Shown here: piece after piece, positions 25,301 through 32,049 of the stretch
Layout: each line of letters opens with the position of its first letter
Position numbering within the stretch: position 1 is the stretch's first letter
Assembly (NCBI RefSeq): GCF_002095395.1
Contig: NZ_MJEI01000055.1
Location: 1-32,049, forward strand
Origin: Williamsia sp. 1135
GTDB lineage: Bacteria; Actinomycetota; Actinomycetes; Mycobacteriales; Mycobacteriaceae
Length of the DNA stretch: 32,049 nt
Reading direction: 5' to 3'
Notes under the pieces: generated by a model
The model's database searches: none
Told to the model about the DNA's origin: nothing
What the model saw: the letters and a program-made list of their open reading frames with translations, nothing else
Translations under genes and position numbers: made by a program

Positions 25301-25383
25301 TGCTCGACCCCGCTTTGCTCATCTCACAGACGACCGCGCAGACACCTGCGGCACAGGTCGCCGAACAAGGAGGTTCGATATGA
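22372..25383 (+). CDS. Large FAD/Fe-S D-2-hydroxyacid dehydrogenase (GlcD-GlpC fusion, YdiJ-like)
   Basis: A 1003-aa fusion. Residues ~45-270 form a FAD_binding_4 (PCMH) domain (TARGGGTGMGGNAIG). Residues to ~545 form the FAD-oxidase C domain with GEHGDGRARSELL. Two ferredoxin-type clusters follow: CIGVGRC...CPS from C580 and CLSCKACSTDCPVG from C641. Two CCG domains close it, with DQCCGL (C783) and DGCCGVAGNFG (C907). This matches one-chain FAD/Fe-S enzymes such as E. coli YdiJ that oxidise D-lactate- or D-2-hydroxyglutarate-type acids and feed electrons to the respiratory chain. No membrane segment; likely peripheral on the inner face. Its stop overlaps the next start in ATGA. The substrate is unknown, and its part in the operon is the least clear. 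Confidence 0.9.
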   Translation: MDPAPNGTRISADLQALGLSADTSTRRLTEYSYDASNYRLSPLVVVFPRTDEDVAAVAAYCHRNGLTVTARGGGTGMGGNAIGNGVVLDFSRHMDKVLEIDAEGRTAVAQSGIVLTTLQREVRGATGGTLTFAPDPSSQSRATLGGAIGNDACGNHSVRYGRTTDHIESLDLVTAEGLRLTALRDGLVATDPADGAAAARAEELTAAMRRLTSANMGALRTEMEQIPRQVSGYHLGKLLPENGFDVARALVGTEGTCAIVVSAKVRLVTAPTRALLLCLGYRNVVDAARDVPTLLEFAPSAIEGIDERIVQTMRARRGDDSVAGLPEGNAWLYIDLDEESAEDPALAAAQLLEKLYANGRLVDGRTVPDPAQRISLWRVREDGAGLSSRLVSSEEVNPEDGGHGGTYESWPGWEDSAVAPENLADYLEGFTELLDHHGLTGVMYGHFGAGCMHVRITFDLRSAEGRAVMRRFCTDAAALVVKHGGSLSGEHGDGRARSELLPIMYSPQMISAFGDFKKIWDPAGILNPGSIVDPDPLDENLVLADVPNRQWQTSFDLGTPGIGVNGQPGLDPFIHAVQGCIGVGRCRSDAGGVMCPSYRATRDEKDSTRGRARVLQEMVRTARDIKSGWRDEDSREALDLCLSCKACSTDCPVGVDMATYKSEFFSNYYRGRVRPLSHYSLGWMPAWLSVAGTLAPLINKTLSSRLSTLAAKAGGIDPRRTMPAFARRKQVRAGMAGLRADPSADTVLFVDSFTKAFRPHVAAATANVLGSAGRTVSCEADQCCGLTWISTGQLGHARKVLARTAAALDDGTDRPIVVPEPSCAAALRKDLPELVHTDAARRVAARVRSFAVEVGHLLDDGWEPPVPLPAEVTVQTHCHEYASFGPTTQPAVLKRLGATTVHQADGCCGVAGNFGFEKGHYDVSMDVSEQALAPALRKHGSDTPVLTDGFSCAMAVQHLTATDNTIPDVQSVHLAELLDPALLISQTTAQTPAAQVAEQGGSI

Positions 25384-26867
25384 CAGCGTCAACCGTCACC
25401 GATCGCAAGGGCCGGGCCGCCGACCTCATCGGTGCGCTGCCCACCGGGCTCTACATCAACGGGGAATGGGGCCCGGCAGCAGACGGCGCGACGTTCGACG
25501 TCGAGAACCCAGCCACGGGCGAGGTGATCGCCACCGTCGCCAAGGGCGGGCAGGCCGACGCGACCGCCGCCATCGAAGCCGCGGCAGCACACCAGAAGAG
25601 CTGGGCCGCAACCGCGCCCCGCGAACGCAGCGAGATCCTGCGCCGCGCCTACGAACTCCTGCTGGAACGCCAGGACGATCTGGCGCTCATCATGACCACC
25701 GAGATGGGCAAGCCGCTGGCCGAAGCGAAGGGCGAGGTCGCGTACGCCGCCGAGTTCTTCCGCTGGTTCTCCGAAGAGGCCGTCCGGATCGGTGGCGATC
25801 ACACCACCACCGGTGACGGTAAGAACCGCATCCTCGTCACCAAAGAGGCTGTCGGGCCCTGCATCCTGATCACGCCATGGAACTTCCCACTCGCCATGGG
25901 CACCCGCAAGATCGGGCCGGCGATCGCGGCCGGGTGCACCATGGTGTTCAAGCCGGCGGAGCTCACGCCGCTCACGATTCTTGCGCTCGCAGAGATCCTC
26001 ACGGAGGCCGGCCTCCCGCCCGGTGTGCTCAACATCGTCACCACCGACGATCCCGGTTCGGTCGTGGAGACCTGGATGGACAGCGGTCTCGCGCGCAAGG
26101 TCAGCTTCACCGGCTCGACCCAGGTCGGCAAACTCTTGCTGGAGCAGGCGTCCCGGTCGGTGATGCGCACCTCGATGGAACTCGGCGGCAACGCCCCGTT
26201 CCTCGTGTTCGACGACGCCGACATCGACAAAGCCGTCGACGGTGCCATGGTCGCGAAGATGCGGAACATGGGTGAGGCGTGCACAGCGGCCAACCGGATG
26301 TTCGTGCATCGCAGTGTCGCCGGGGAGTTCGGCAAGAAGCTGTCCGAGCGGATGGCCGCTCTGACCGTCGGCAACGGTGCCGTCGACGGCACCGATGTCG
26401 GCCCCCTCGTCGAGAAGAAGGCCGTCGACAAGGTGAAGTCTCTGGTGGCCGATGCGGTCGATCGTGGTGCCACGGTGATCTGCGGTGGCGACACGACCTT
26501 TGACGCCGGATACTTCTATCAGCCGACGGTGTTGTCGGGTGTGGATCCGAACTCCGATCTGATGAGTACAGAGATCTTCGGACCGGTCGCCCCGATCATC
26601 CCGTTCGACGATGAAGACGAGGTGATCGCGCTGGCAAACGACACCCCTTGGGGGCTCGTGGGCTACCTCTTCACGCAGGACATCGACCGTGGACTGCGGG
26701 TGTCGTCGGCGCTCGAGGTCGGCATGGTCGGACTCAACACCGGCCTGGTGTCCAACCCGGCGGCACCGTTCGGTGGCGTCAAGCAATCCGGCCTGGGCCG
26801 AGAAGGCGGCAGGATCGGGATCGACGAGTTCCTCGAAGTGAAGTATCTGGCAATCCCCCGTACTTAG
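25380..26867 (+). CDS. gabD: NAD(P)-dependent succinate-semialdehyde-type aldehyde dehydrogenase
   Basis: Oxidises a small carboxylic semialdehyde to the diacid. Aldehyde dehydrogenase signatures: ITPWNFPLAMGTRKIGPA (oxyanion Asn, cofactor), MELGGNAPF with general base E267, and GEACTAANRMF with nucleophile C301; FTGSTQVGK is the cofactor turn. At 495 aa it has GabD size, and TTEMGKPLAEAKGEV is typical of the SSADH group. Paired with the class III aminotransferase, it could make succinate from GABA-derived semialdehyde or aspartate from aspartate semialdehyde (as DoeC/SsdA do). The start overlaps the previous stop and has AAGGAGG at 25367-25373. Confidence 0.92.
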   Translation: MTASTVTDRKGRAADLIGALPTGLYINGEWGPAADGATFDVENPATGEVIATVAKGGQADATAAIEAAAAHQKSWAATAPRERSEILRRAYELLLERQDDLALIMTTEMGKPLAEAKGEVAYAAEFFRWFSEEAVRIGGDHTTTGDGKNRILVTKEAVGPCILITPWNFPLAMGTRKIGPAIAAGCTMVFKPAELTPLTILALAEILTEAGLPPGVLNIVTTDDPGSVVETWMDSGLARKVSFTGSTQVGKLLLEQASRSVMRTSMELGGNAPFLVFDDADIDKAVDGAMVAKMRNMGEACTAANRMFVHRSVAGEFGKKLSERMAALTVGNGAVDGTDVGPLVEKKAVDKVKSLVADAVDRGATVICGGDTTFDAGYFYQPTVLSGVDPNSDLMSTEIFGPVAPIIPFDDEDEVIALANDTPWGLVGYLFTQDIDRGLRVSSALEVGMVGLNTGLVSNPAAPFGGVKQSGLGREGGRIGIDEFLEVKYLAIPRT

Positions 26868-26914
26868 AAGCAAGTACCAGAAGCGAATACGACCTAAGGA
26901 GGTGTGAAGAAGCC

Positions 26915-28108
26915 ATGTACCTCGGCTCACAGCTGTTCACCGATGCCGAATACGAGACCCGGCTGGCGAACGTCCGGACGATGATGGATCGGCAGGGCCT
27001 GTCGGCGATCATCGTGACGGATCCGGCCAACATCTTCTATCTCATCGGCTACAACGCCTGGTCGTTCTACACCCCTCAGATGCTGTTCGTCCCGATGGAC
27101 GGTGAGATGGTGTTCTTCGCACGGGAGATGGACGCCCACGGCGCTCACCGCACCACCTGGCTTCCCGCCGAGCAGATCGTCGGCTATCCGGAGAGCTACG
27201 TGCACCGTCCGCACGTACACCCGTTCGACTGGGTGGCATTCGCCTTGCGCCAGCGCCACCTCATCGCGCCGGCGTCGCGCGGCGGTTCGGTCGGGATGGA
27301 GATGGACTCACACTTCTTCTCCCCCAAGGCCTACCGGGCGCTGTTCAACGCCATCCCCGAGTGGAAGCTGGTCGACTGCTTCGAGCTAGTCAACTGGGTG
27401 CGATCGGTCAAGTCCGACGCCGAGATCCAGCTGATGCGGCAGGCGGGCATGGTGTGTTCAGAAGCCATGCGGGCGGCCATCGACACCATCGACATCGGGG
27501 TCCGGCAATGTGATGCGGCAGCAGCGATCTCGCAGGCCCAGATAACCGGCACCGACAAGTTCGGTGGCGACTATCCGGCCATCGTCCCGATGATGCCCAC
27601 CGGCGCCGCCGCGGACACCCCGCATCTCACCTGGCACCAGGGCACTTTCATCAGCGGCGAGGCAGTGGTCGTCGAGTTGACGGGCGCCCACAATCGCTAC
27701 CACTGTCCACTCGCCCGCACCGTGGCGCTGGGCCCGGTGAACAAGGATGTCGACTACGTCGCCGGTGCGACCGCAGAGGGGCTCAACAACGTACTCGAGG
27801 CCATCGCACCCGGTGTCCCGACCCGCGAACTCGCGTCCACCTGGAATTGGACCCTGGCCAAGTACGGACTCGAAAAGCATTCTCGTCTGGGCTATTCGAT
27901 CGGCATCGGTTACCCGCCGGACTGGGGCGAGCGCACCATCAGCATCCGCACCGAAGACGAGTCGATCCTCGAAGAAAACATGACGTTCCACATCGTCTGT
28001 GGGATGTGGATGGACGGCTACGGCTTCGAATTGTCAGAGTCGGTCCGGGTGAGTGCCACCGGAGTCGAGACCTTCACCAGCTTCCCCCGCGACCTGATCA
28101 GAAAGTGA
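26915..28108 (+). CDS. M24 creatinase-fold hydrolase, DoeA/EutD (ectoine hydrolase)-like
   Basis: A 397-aa protein with an N-terminal creatinase domain (to ~165) and a C-terminal pita-bread domain. It lacks the dinuclear metal site of true aminopeptidases: aligned ligands are E254 (for Asp), P265 (Asp), Y327 (His) and V361 (Glu), with only E375 kept. That is the creatinase/EutD condition. FGGDYPAIVPMMPTGAA, HLTWHQG, RYHCPLARTV and YPPDWGERTISIR are, from memory, hallmarks of DoeA/EutD enzymes, which open the ectoine ring to N-acetyl-diaminobutyrate through a covalent Glu (near 255 in EutD). A related creatinine-, amidine- or peptide-like substrate is possible. ATG 26915 follows AAGGAGGTG (26896-26904). 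It begins 47 nt after the dehydrogenase stop. Confidence 0.85.
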   Translation: MYLGSQLFTDAEYETRLANVRTMMDRQGLSAIIVTDPANIFYLIGYNAWSFYTPQMLFVPMDGEMVFFAREMDAHGAHRTTWLPAEQIVGYPESYVHRPHVHPFDWVAFALRQRHLIAPASRGGSVGMEMDSHFFSPKAYRALFNAIPEWKLVDCFELVNWVRSVKSDAEIQLMRQAGMVCSEAMRAAIDTIDIGVRQCDAAAAISQAQITGTDKFGGDYPAIVPMMPTGAAADTPHLTWHQGTFISGEAVVVELTGAHNRYHCPLARTVALGPVNKDVDYVAGATAEGLNNVLEAIAPGVPTRELASTWNWTLAKYGLEKHSRLGYSIGIGYPPDWGERTISIRTEDESILEENMTFHIVCGMWMDGYGFELSESVRVSATGVETFTSFPRDLIRK

Positions 28109-28115
28109 GAGACGC

Positions 28116-29348
28116 ATGACCGCAACCGAACTTTCCCACCACGCCCCTACCTTCCCGCTGGCCGGGCGGGCCAAGGATCTAGTGGGCTCGATGATCGATT
28201 CGTCCACCTCCCTGCTCGCAGCGCAGAAGCACGACATCGTGCGCTTCGCGATGGGCTCGCCGGCCGACGAGGCCGTGCCCGCCGACGAGTTCCGCGAGAT
28301 CGCCGGCAGCATCCTCGACCACACGTCCTTCACCTACGGCGCGTCCGAGGGCGAGCCGCGTCTACTGGATCTGCTGGTCAAATACCTTGCCGGTACCCCT
28401 GACCCGGCCAGCGAAGACCGCCTCGTCATCACCACCGGCGGCATGCAGGGCCTCGACCTCGCGTGCAAACTCTTCGTCGACCCGGGCGACCTGGTGATCA
28501 CGGAGTCCCCCACCTACACCAACGGCAGCGCCACAGCGCTCTCCTACGGTGCGCAGCTCCTCGAAGTCCCCGTCGACGACGAGGGCATGATGGTGGACCA
28601 GCTGCCCGACCTGGTGGCGCGTACCCATCGGACCCCCAAGGCGATCTACACGATCCCCAACTTCCAGAACCCGTCCGGTGTGACGCTGTCCCTGGAGCGC
28701 CGGAAAGCGTTGTTGGAGTTGGCCCATAAGTGGGGCGCGGTGATCATCGACGACGATCCCTACGCGTTGCTGCGGTTCTCCGGAGAAGACATCCCGACGT
28801 TCCAGACGCTGAGCCCCGATGATCCCCTGCTGTTCTCGGTCCGCACCTTCTCCAAGATCCTGGCTCCGGGGTGGCGGGTCGGCTGGGTCGACGCCGACCC
28901 GGCGCTGCGCCAGCTGCTGATCAACGGCAAGCAGGCCATGGACACCTGCACCAACGTGCCGAACCAGCACATCGTTGCCGAGTACATCTCGCGCGGCGGT
29001 CTGGACGACCACCTGGTGTCGATCCGCGAGCTGTACCGAATCCGGCGCGACGCGATGCTCACGTCGCTGCAGACGCATCTCGGCGATGAGGTCACCAGCA
29101 CCAATCCCGATGGTGGCTTCTTCCTCTGGGTCACGCTGCAGGGCAAGTACGAGGGGCTCGACACCCGCGAGCTGTTCGAGATCGCCCTCGCGCAGGGGGT
29201 GGCATTCATCCCCGGCCCGGCGCTCTCGCCCGGCGGTCACTTCCGCAATGCCCTGCGTCTGTGTTTCGCCTCCAGCACCCCGGAACGGATCGACGAGGGT
29301 GTCCGCCGCCTCAAGAGTGCTCTGGATCTGGCGCTGGCTGCCTCGTGA
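28116..29348 (+). CDS. Class I/II PLP aminotransferase (2-aminoadipate/MocR-domain type)
   Basis: A 410-aa fold-type I aminotransferase. Motifs: TSFTYGASEGEPRLLDLL (substrate loop region), TTGGMQGLDLACKL, PNFQNPSG (PLP-pocket Asn), DDDPYALLRF (Asp binding the ring) and RTFSKILAPGWRVGW with Schiff-base Lys247; NALRLCF contains the carboxylate-binding Arg. It belongs to the broad-range group of LysN/KAT-II-like enzymes that also supplies the C-terminal domain of MocR regulators. There is no N-terminal winged helix here, so it is an enzyme rather than a regulator. In the operon it could move the amino group of aspartate or another amino-acid product onto 2-oxoglutarate. It begins 7 nt after the M24 gene. 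Confidence 0.9.
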   Translation: MTATELSHHAPTFPLAGRAKDLVGSMIDSSTSLLAAQKHDIVRFAMGSPADEAVPADEFREIAGSILDHTSFTYGASEGEPRLLDLLVKYLAGTPDPASEDRLVITTGGMQGLDLACKLFVDPGDLVITESPTYTNGSATALSYGAQLLEVPVDDEGMMVDQLPDLVARTHRTPKAIYTIPNFQNPSGVTLSLERRKALLELAHKWGAVIIDDDPYALLRFSGEDIPTFQTLSPDDPLLFSVRTFSKILAPGWRVGWVDADPALRQLLINGKQAMDTCTNVPNQHIVAEYISRGGLDDHLVSIRELYRIRRDAMLTSLQTHLGDEVTSTNPDGGFFLWVTLQGKYEGLDTRELFEIALAQGVAFIPGPALSPGGHFRNALRLCFASSTPERIDEGVRRLKSALDLALAAS

Positions 29349-30532
29349 CCGAGACGGTCGTGGACGAAACTGCCGTGCTCGACCTTGTCGACGAGGCTGA
29401 GCTGGTATCGCTGACGCGGTCCCTGATCGACGCCGGCGGTGAGAATCCGGGTGGCACCGAGGGCCAGACGGTCGCCGTACTCGAACGGGCCTGCCAGGCT
29501 CTGGGCTTCACTGTGGAGACGTGGGAAGTCGCTCCGGGGCGACCGAATCTGACGGCCACATTGCCGGGCACCGGCGACGCTCCGGGGCTGATGGTTTTAG
29601 GCCACTCCGACGTGGTGCCGGCCGGTGACGGCTGGACCCGGCGCCCGTTCGAGGCGAGTGTGTCGGCCGGCCGGATCTACGGTCGCGGCGCCACCGACAT
29701 GAAGGGTGGCCTGGCGTCGGCTGTGATCGCGATGGCCGCGTTGTCGCGGTCCGGAGTGCAGTTGCCCGGTCCCGTGCAACTCGCGTGCACGGTCGACGAA
29801 GAAGACCTCGGGATCGGCATCCGGGATTTCGTGACGCGCTCGTCGTCGCACCGGTTCGCCGGCTGTGTGGTCGCCGAGCCCACCGACCTCGAGACAGTCA
29901 TCGCCTGCCGTGGTGCGTCGTACATCGAGGTCCGGATCATCGGTCGCGCAGCTCATTCGGGTCGTCCCGCCGACGGTCGCAACGCCATCGATGCGGCGGC
30001 GGCGATCATCGACCTGGTCCGCGCAGACCAGCGCAGCATGCTCTCCTCGCGCGACCCCCTGCTCGGCACCGGCACCTGGAACACCGGACTGATCGAAGGC
30101 GGTCAGGGCATTTCGGTCGTCGCACCCAGCGCTACCGTCAGTTTCGATCGCCGGCTCATGCCCGGCGAAGATGCATTCGAGGTCGCCACGTGGTTGCGGG
30201 GCGCGATCAGCGAGGCAGGTATCGATTCCGACGGCATCACCGTCGATGTCGAGGTCACGATGGCCATGCCCGGCTTCGAAACAGATCGCGACCACCCACT
30301 TGCCGCCCGGGCCGCCACCGCGGTGGTCGACGCCGGCGGTGCAACCACCATCACCGGCTGGACAGCAGCCTGCGACGGCGGCTTCATTGACCGCGATCTC
30401 GGCATACCCGCGATCGTTCTCGGTCCGGGCGGTCTGAACGACCAGGCACATCGTCCCGACGAGTCCGTCTCGATCGCCGAGTTGGTCACCGCCGCGAAGG
30501 CATACGCCCTCTTGGCCTTACGACTGCTCTGA
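29345..30532 (+). CDS. M20-family metallohydrolase (ArgE/DapE-type deacylase)
   Basis: A 395-aa Zn-dependent amidohydrolase that removes acyl groups from amino acids or cleaves small peptides. Metal-site residues: MVLGHSDVVP (H87), GATDMKGG (bridging D118), TVDEED (catalytic E152 and ligand E153), VVAEPTD and NDQAHRPDE (last ligand His). RAAHSGRPADGRNAI is the dimerisation-domain His segment. GTG 29345 overlaps the previous stop in GTGA, fixing the start; upstream in-frame sequence lies inside the aminotransferase gene. In the operon it could deacylate the ring-opened product of the M24 enzyme, replacing the unrelated EutE/DoeB deacetylase of known ectoine pathways. That role is inference. 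Confidence 0.9.
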   Translation: MTETVVDETAVLDLVDEAELVSLTRSLIDAGGENPGGTEGQTVAVLERACQALGFTVETWEVAPGRPNLTATLPGTGDAPGLMVLGHSDVVPAGDGWTRRPFEASVSAGRIYGRGATDMKGGLASAVIAMAALSRSGVQLPGPVQLACTVDEEDLGIGIRDFVTRSSSHRFAGCVVAEPTDLETVIACRGASYIEVRIIGRAAHSGRPADGRNAIDAAAAIIDLVRADQRSMLSSRDPLLGTGTWNTGLIEGGQGISVVAPSATVSFDRRLMPGEDAFEVATWLRGAISEAGIDSDGITVDVEVTMAMPGFETDRDHPLAARAATAVVDAGGATTITGWTAACDGGFIDRDLGIPAIVLGPGGLNDQAHRPDESVSIAELVTAAKAYALLALRLL

Positions 30533-30903
30533 CTGCTCTGACTGCCAAAGATGCCACCGACCGTGCCATCAACGCCGCCCACCGTGCCAATCCGAACGCC
30601 GGCGTGCGTTGAAACCGTGAGCGGGCCCTTCCGTGCGTTGACCGTGCTCTTAATACCGGGGTTCCCAAGAATATTCGCTCCAGCGCCGACGGAGTAGCGA
30701 AGCCCCTGACCAGCTCACTCGAGACGTATCTCGTGCGGTTCGTCCGAATACAGGGCGGAGACCGTGGTGCTGCCGCCCGGCCCATCCGGGCGGCAGCACC
30801 TTGCGTTTCACACTGTGGAATTGTCAATCTGCGTGCGCGGTCCCGAAGCGTTCTCGGGTACGCGGGGGGTCGAGCGGTCTGAGAGTTGCTGTCAGAAAGT
30901 AGA
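30533..30903. other. 371-bp intergenic region
   Basis: No credible gene. It begins inside a 9-bp tandem repeat (gactgctct, 30522-30545) that spans the M20 stop codon. Coding-like codon bias is absent, GC is lower around 30650-30680 (cttaataccgg...aagaatattcg), and a strong hairpin lies at 30766-30800. It separates the catabolic operon from the convergent HNH gene. Confidence 0.7.
30766..30800 (+). terminator. Rho-independent terminator of the catabolic operon
   Basis: A perfect 15-bp stem (ggtgctgccgcccgg / ccgggcggcagcacc) with a cccat loop, followed by ttgcgttt. It lies about 230 nt after the last stop of the six-gene operon; the long untranslated tail is unusual. The T-rich side is on the plus strand, so it serves the operon rather than the convergent gene. 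Confidence 0.75.
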
Positions 30904-32049
30904 TCAGGCTGCGAGTGTCATGGTTCGCCTGTTGTAGGCGGGTAAGGGTCTTCGTTGCGGGTCGATATCGGCCGGCGGAATCAGCCACGGATGCCCATCG
31001 GACCCCATACTGATCTCCCATCCGGTGTTGTGGATTGCGCGGTGGCAGGTCCGGCACAGTAGGCAGCCATTGCCCAATGTTGTGGTGCCACCGTCGGACC
31101 AGTAGATGATGTGGTGGCAATCAGACCAGGACGCTGATCCGCCGCATTTAACACAGCATTGGTCGCGGATGATGATCGCTTTGCGGACAGCGCCGGTGAA
31201 CAGGCGTTTCGAAGGTCCGACGTCGATCGGCACCCCGTGCTGGTCGAGGATGACCGATGCCATCGAGGAATCGCACGCCAGCAATTTCGCGAGGTGCTCG
31301 GTGATCGGTCCCATCCACTCCAGCGTCGCCCGGTCGGGGTGGTCGGCGGGTACGGATACGTTCACCTCGGTCCGCGGCGCCGACACGAATCCATCGCCGC
31401 CGCCACCGCCGCAATCGAGCAACTGATGCAACGCGTCAGCGCGGCGCTGGGTGTCACTGCGGGCATCATCAGATCCATCGGGCTCTGGGCGTGGCCGGCT
31501 CCACAGGTCCAGCGCGGCGTGCAACTTCTCCCCGATCTGCGCATCCACATCGAACCGACCCACCAACCGTCCCTCACTGAACGCGTAGTCGAGTTTGTTG
31601 AGTGAGGGATCCTCAGCCGGGGTGGGTCCGCCGGTGTCGTGGGCGACCTGGTTTCCCAGACCTTGGGCGATCTTCTCGATCTCGGTGGGTCGCGCTCCGG
31701 AGATGGCGTGACTCAACAATTTTCCTTCGAAGACGACTCGTTCCTCGTCGGTGATCCCGACGTCCGACCTGTCGTTGATCTGCTTGATCCCTTTGACCAC
31801 GGCGTCGACATGCTCGGTGGAGAGGAATCCATCCCGGAAGTACCCGGCGGTGCGATCGAGCTTCGCGACGCCGGCGCCGATACGTAGCCAGCGCGATGCT
31901 GGTGCTGGGGCGGCGCCGTTGTCTTGCAGCCACTTCGACGGTGTGGTGCCGGCTTTCTTCGCGAACCCGAGCCGGTCGATCATCGCCGCACAGACCGACA
32001 GCTGCGACTCGGTCGCATTGCGCAGGGTGATCAGGTCTTTCGTCAGTGA
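30904..32049 (-). CDS. DUF222/HNH endonuclease (13E12-type) protein, N-terminus beyond the window
   Basis: At least 381 aa. The frame stays open to the window end without a stop (LRNATESQLSVCAAMIDRLG), so the true start lies upstream. The DUF222 part (VVKGIKQINDR, ARPTEIEKIAQGL) is followed by the HNH zinc site: CVKCGGSASWSDCHHI, NGCLLCRTCHRAIH. Such proteins are multicopy in mycolata (the 13E12 repeat family of M. tuberculosis); their role is unclear, and some are linked to mobile or repeated DNA. A run of five Gly plus Asp (CGGGGGDGF) marks the linker. Confidence 0.9.
   Translation of the reverse strand, partial: SLTKDLITLRNATESQLSVCAAMIDRLGFAKKAGTTPSKWLQDNGAAPAPASRWLRIGAGVAKLDRTAGYFRDGFLSTEHVDAVVKGIKQINDRSDVGITDEERVVFEGKLLSHAISGARPTEIEKIAQGLGNQVAHDTGGPTPAEDPSLNKLDYAFSEGRLVGRFDVDAQIGEKLHAALDLWSRPRPEPDGSDDARSDTQRRADALHQLLDCGGGGGDGFVSAPRTEVNVSVPADHPDRATLEWMGPITEHLAKLLACDSSMASVILDQHGVPIDVGPSKRLFTGAVRKAIIIRDQCCVKCGGSASWSDCHHIIYWSDGGTTTLGNGCLLCRTCHRAIHNTGWEISMGSDGHPWLIPPADIDPQRRPLPAYNRRTMTLAA

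Noticed and set aside
30486-30827. Minus-strand 113-codon frame over the operon's downstream region
   Set aside because: It overlaps the end of the M20 gene and the terminator hairpin, has no ribosome site, and its translation is Arg/Ala-rich without a recognisable fold.

Overview
The window is high-GC, densely packed chromosomal DNA from a mycolata-type actinobacterium, most like Gordonia, Rhodococcus or Mycobacterium. The clues are frequent GTG/TTG starts, TANNNT-type -10 boxes (several placed as for leaderless mRNAs), a DUF222/HNH (13E12-type) protein, and a gene order that matches, from memory, the Mycobacterium tuberculosis purA to pyrE neighbourhood (Rv0357c-Rv0364 and Rv0380c-Rv0383c). 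The genus is inferred; no rRNA or tRNA gene was seen.

Layout. (1) 1-3.8 kb, minus strand: an orphan AbiEi-like protein with a nuclease-like C-terminus, bordered by copies of a 36-bp palindromic element; a TetR regulator; and a Tat-exported FAD oxidoreductase broken by a +1 frameshift, with a 16-bp palindrome over its promoter. (2) 3.8-18.5 kb, a conserved housekeeping block: purA; a conserved unknown and an M50 protease; glgX; a CDF cation exporter; a FUSC-type membrane protein; a DUF3151 protein; an acidic membrane protein; a small tail-anchored protein; class II fba; dedA; then a coupled minus-strand operon (membrane-anchored protein, pyrE, SpoU methyltransferase). Relative to the remembered M. 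tuberculosis order, glgX, the CDF gene and the FUSC gene are extra. (3) 18.5-20 kb: a small anchored protein and a DHA2-type MFS exporter frameshifted in a G7 tract. (4) 20-30.8 kb, the most interesting part: a D-2-hydroxyacid dehydrogenase gene divergent from a tight six-gene plus-strand operon. The operon encodes a class III aminotransferase, a 1003-aa FAD/Fe-S dehydrogenase, a succinate-semialdehyde-type dehydrogenase, a creatinase-fold hydrolase of the DoeA/EutD (ectoine hydrolase) type, a class I aminotransferase and an M20 deacylase. A strong hairpin terminator follows. (5) 30.9 kb to the end: a DUF222/HNH protein cut by the window edge.

How the genes may work together. The six-gene operon can be read as a catabolic route: the creatinase-fold enzyme opens a cyclic amidine or amide such as ectoine, the M20 enzyme removes the acyl group, the class III aminotransferase and the aldehyde dehydrogenase turn the diamino acid into aspartate, and the second aminotransferase passes the amino group on. 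The usual deacetylase (DoeB/EutE), transporter and regulator are absent, and the large FAD/Fe-S dehydrogenase is an extra part. This is either a variant ectoine pathway or a related pathway for another N-acylated or cyclic amino compound.

Two genes carry single-base frameshifts in or near G-runs. These could be sequencing errors or real lesions. Two long perfect inverted repeats lie between convergent gene pairs.
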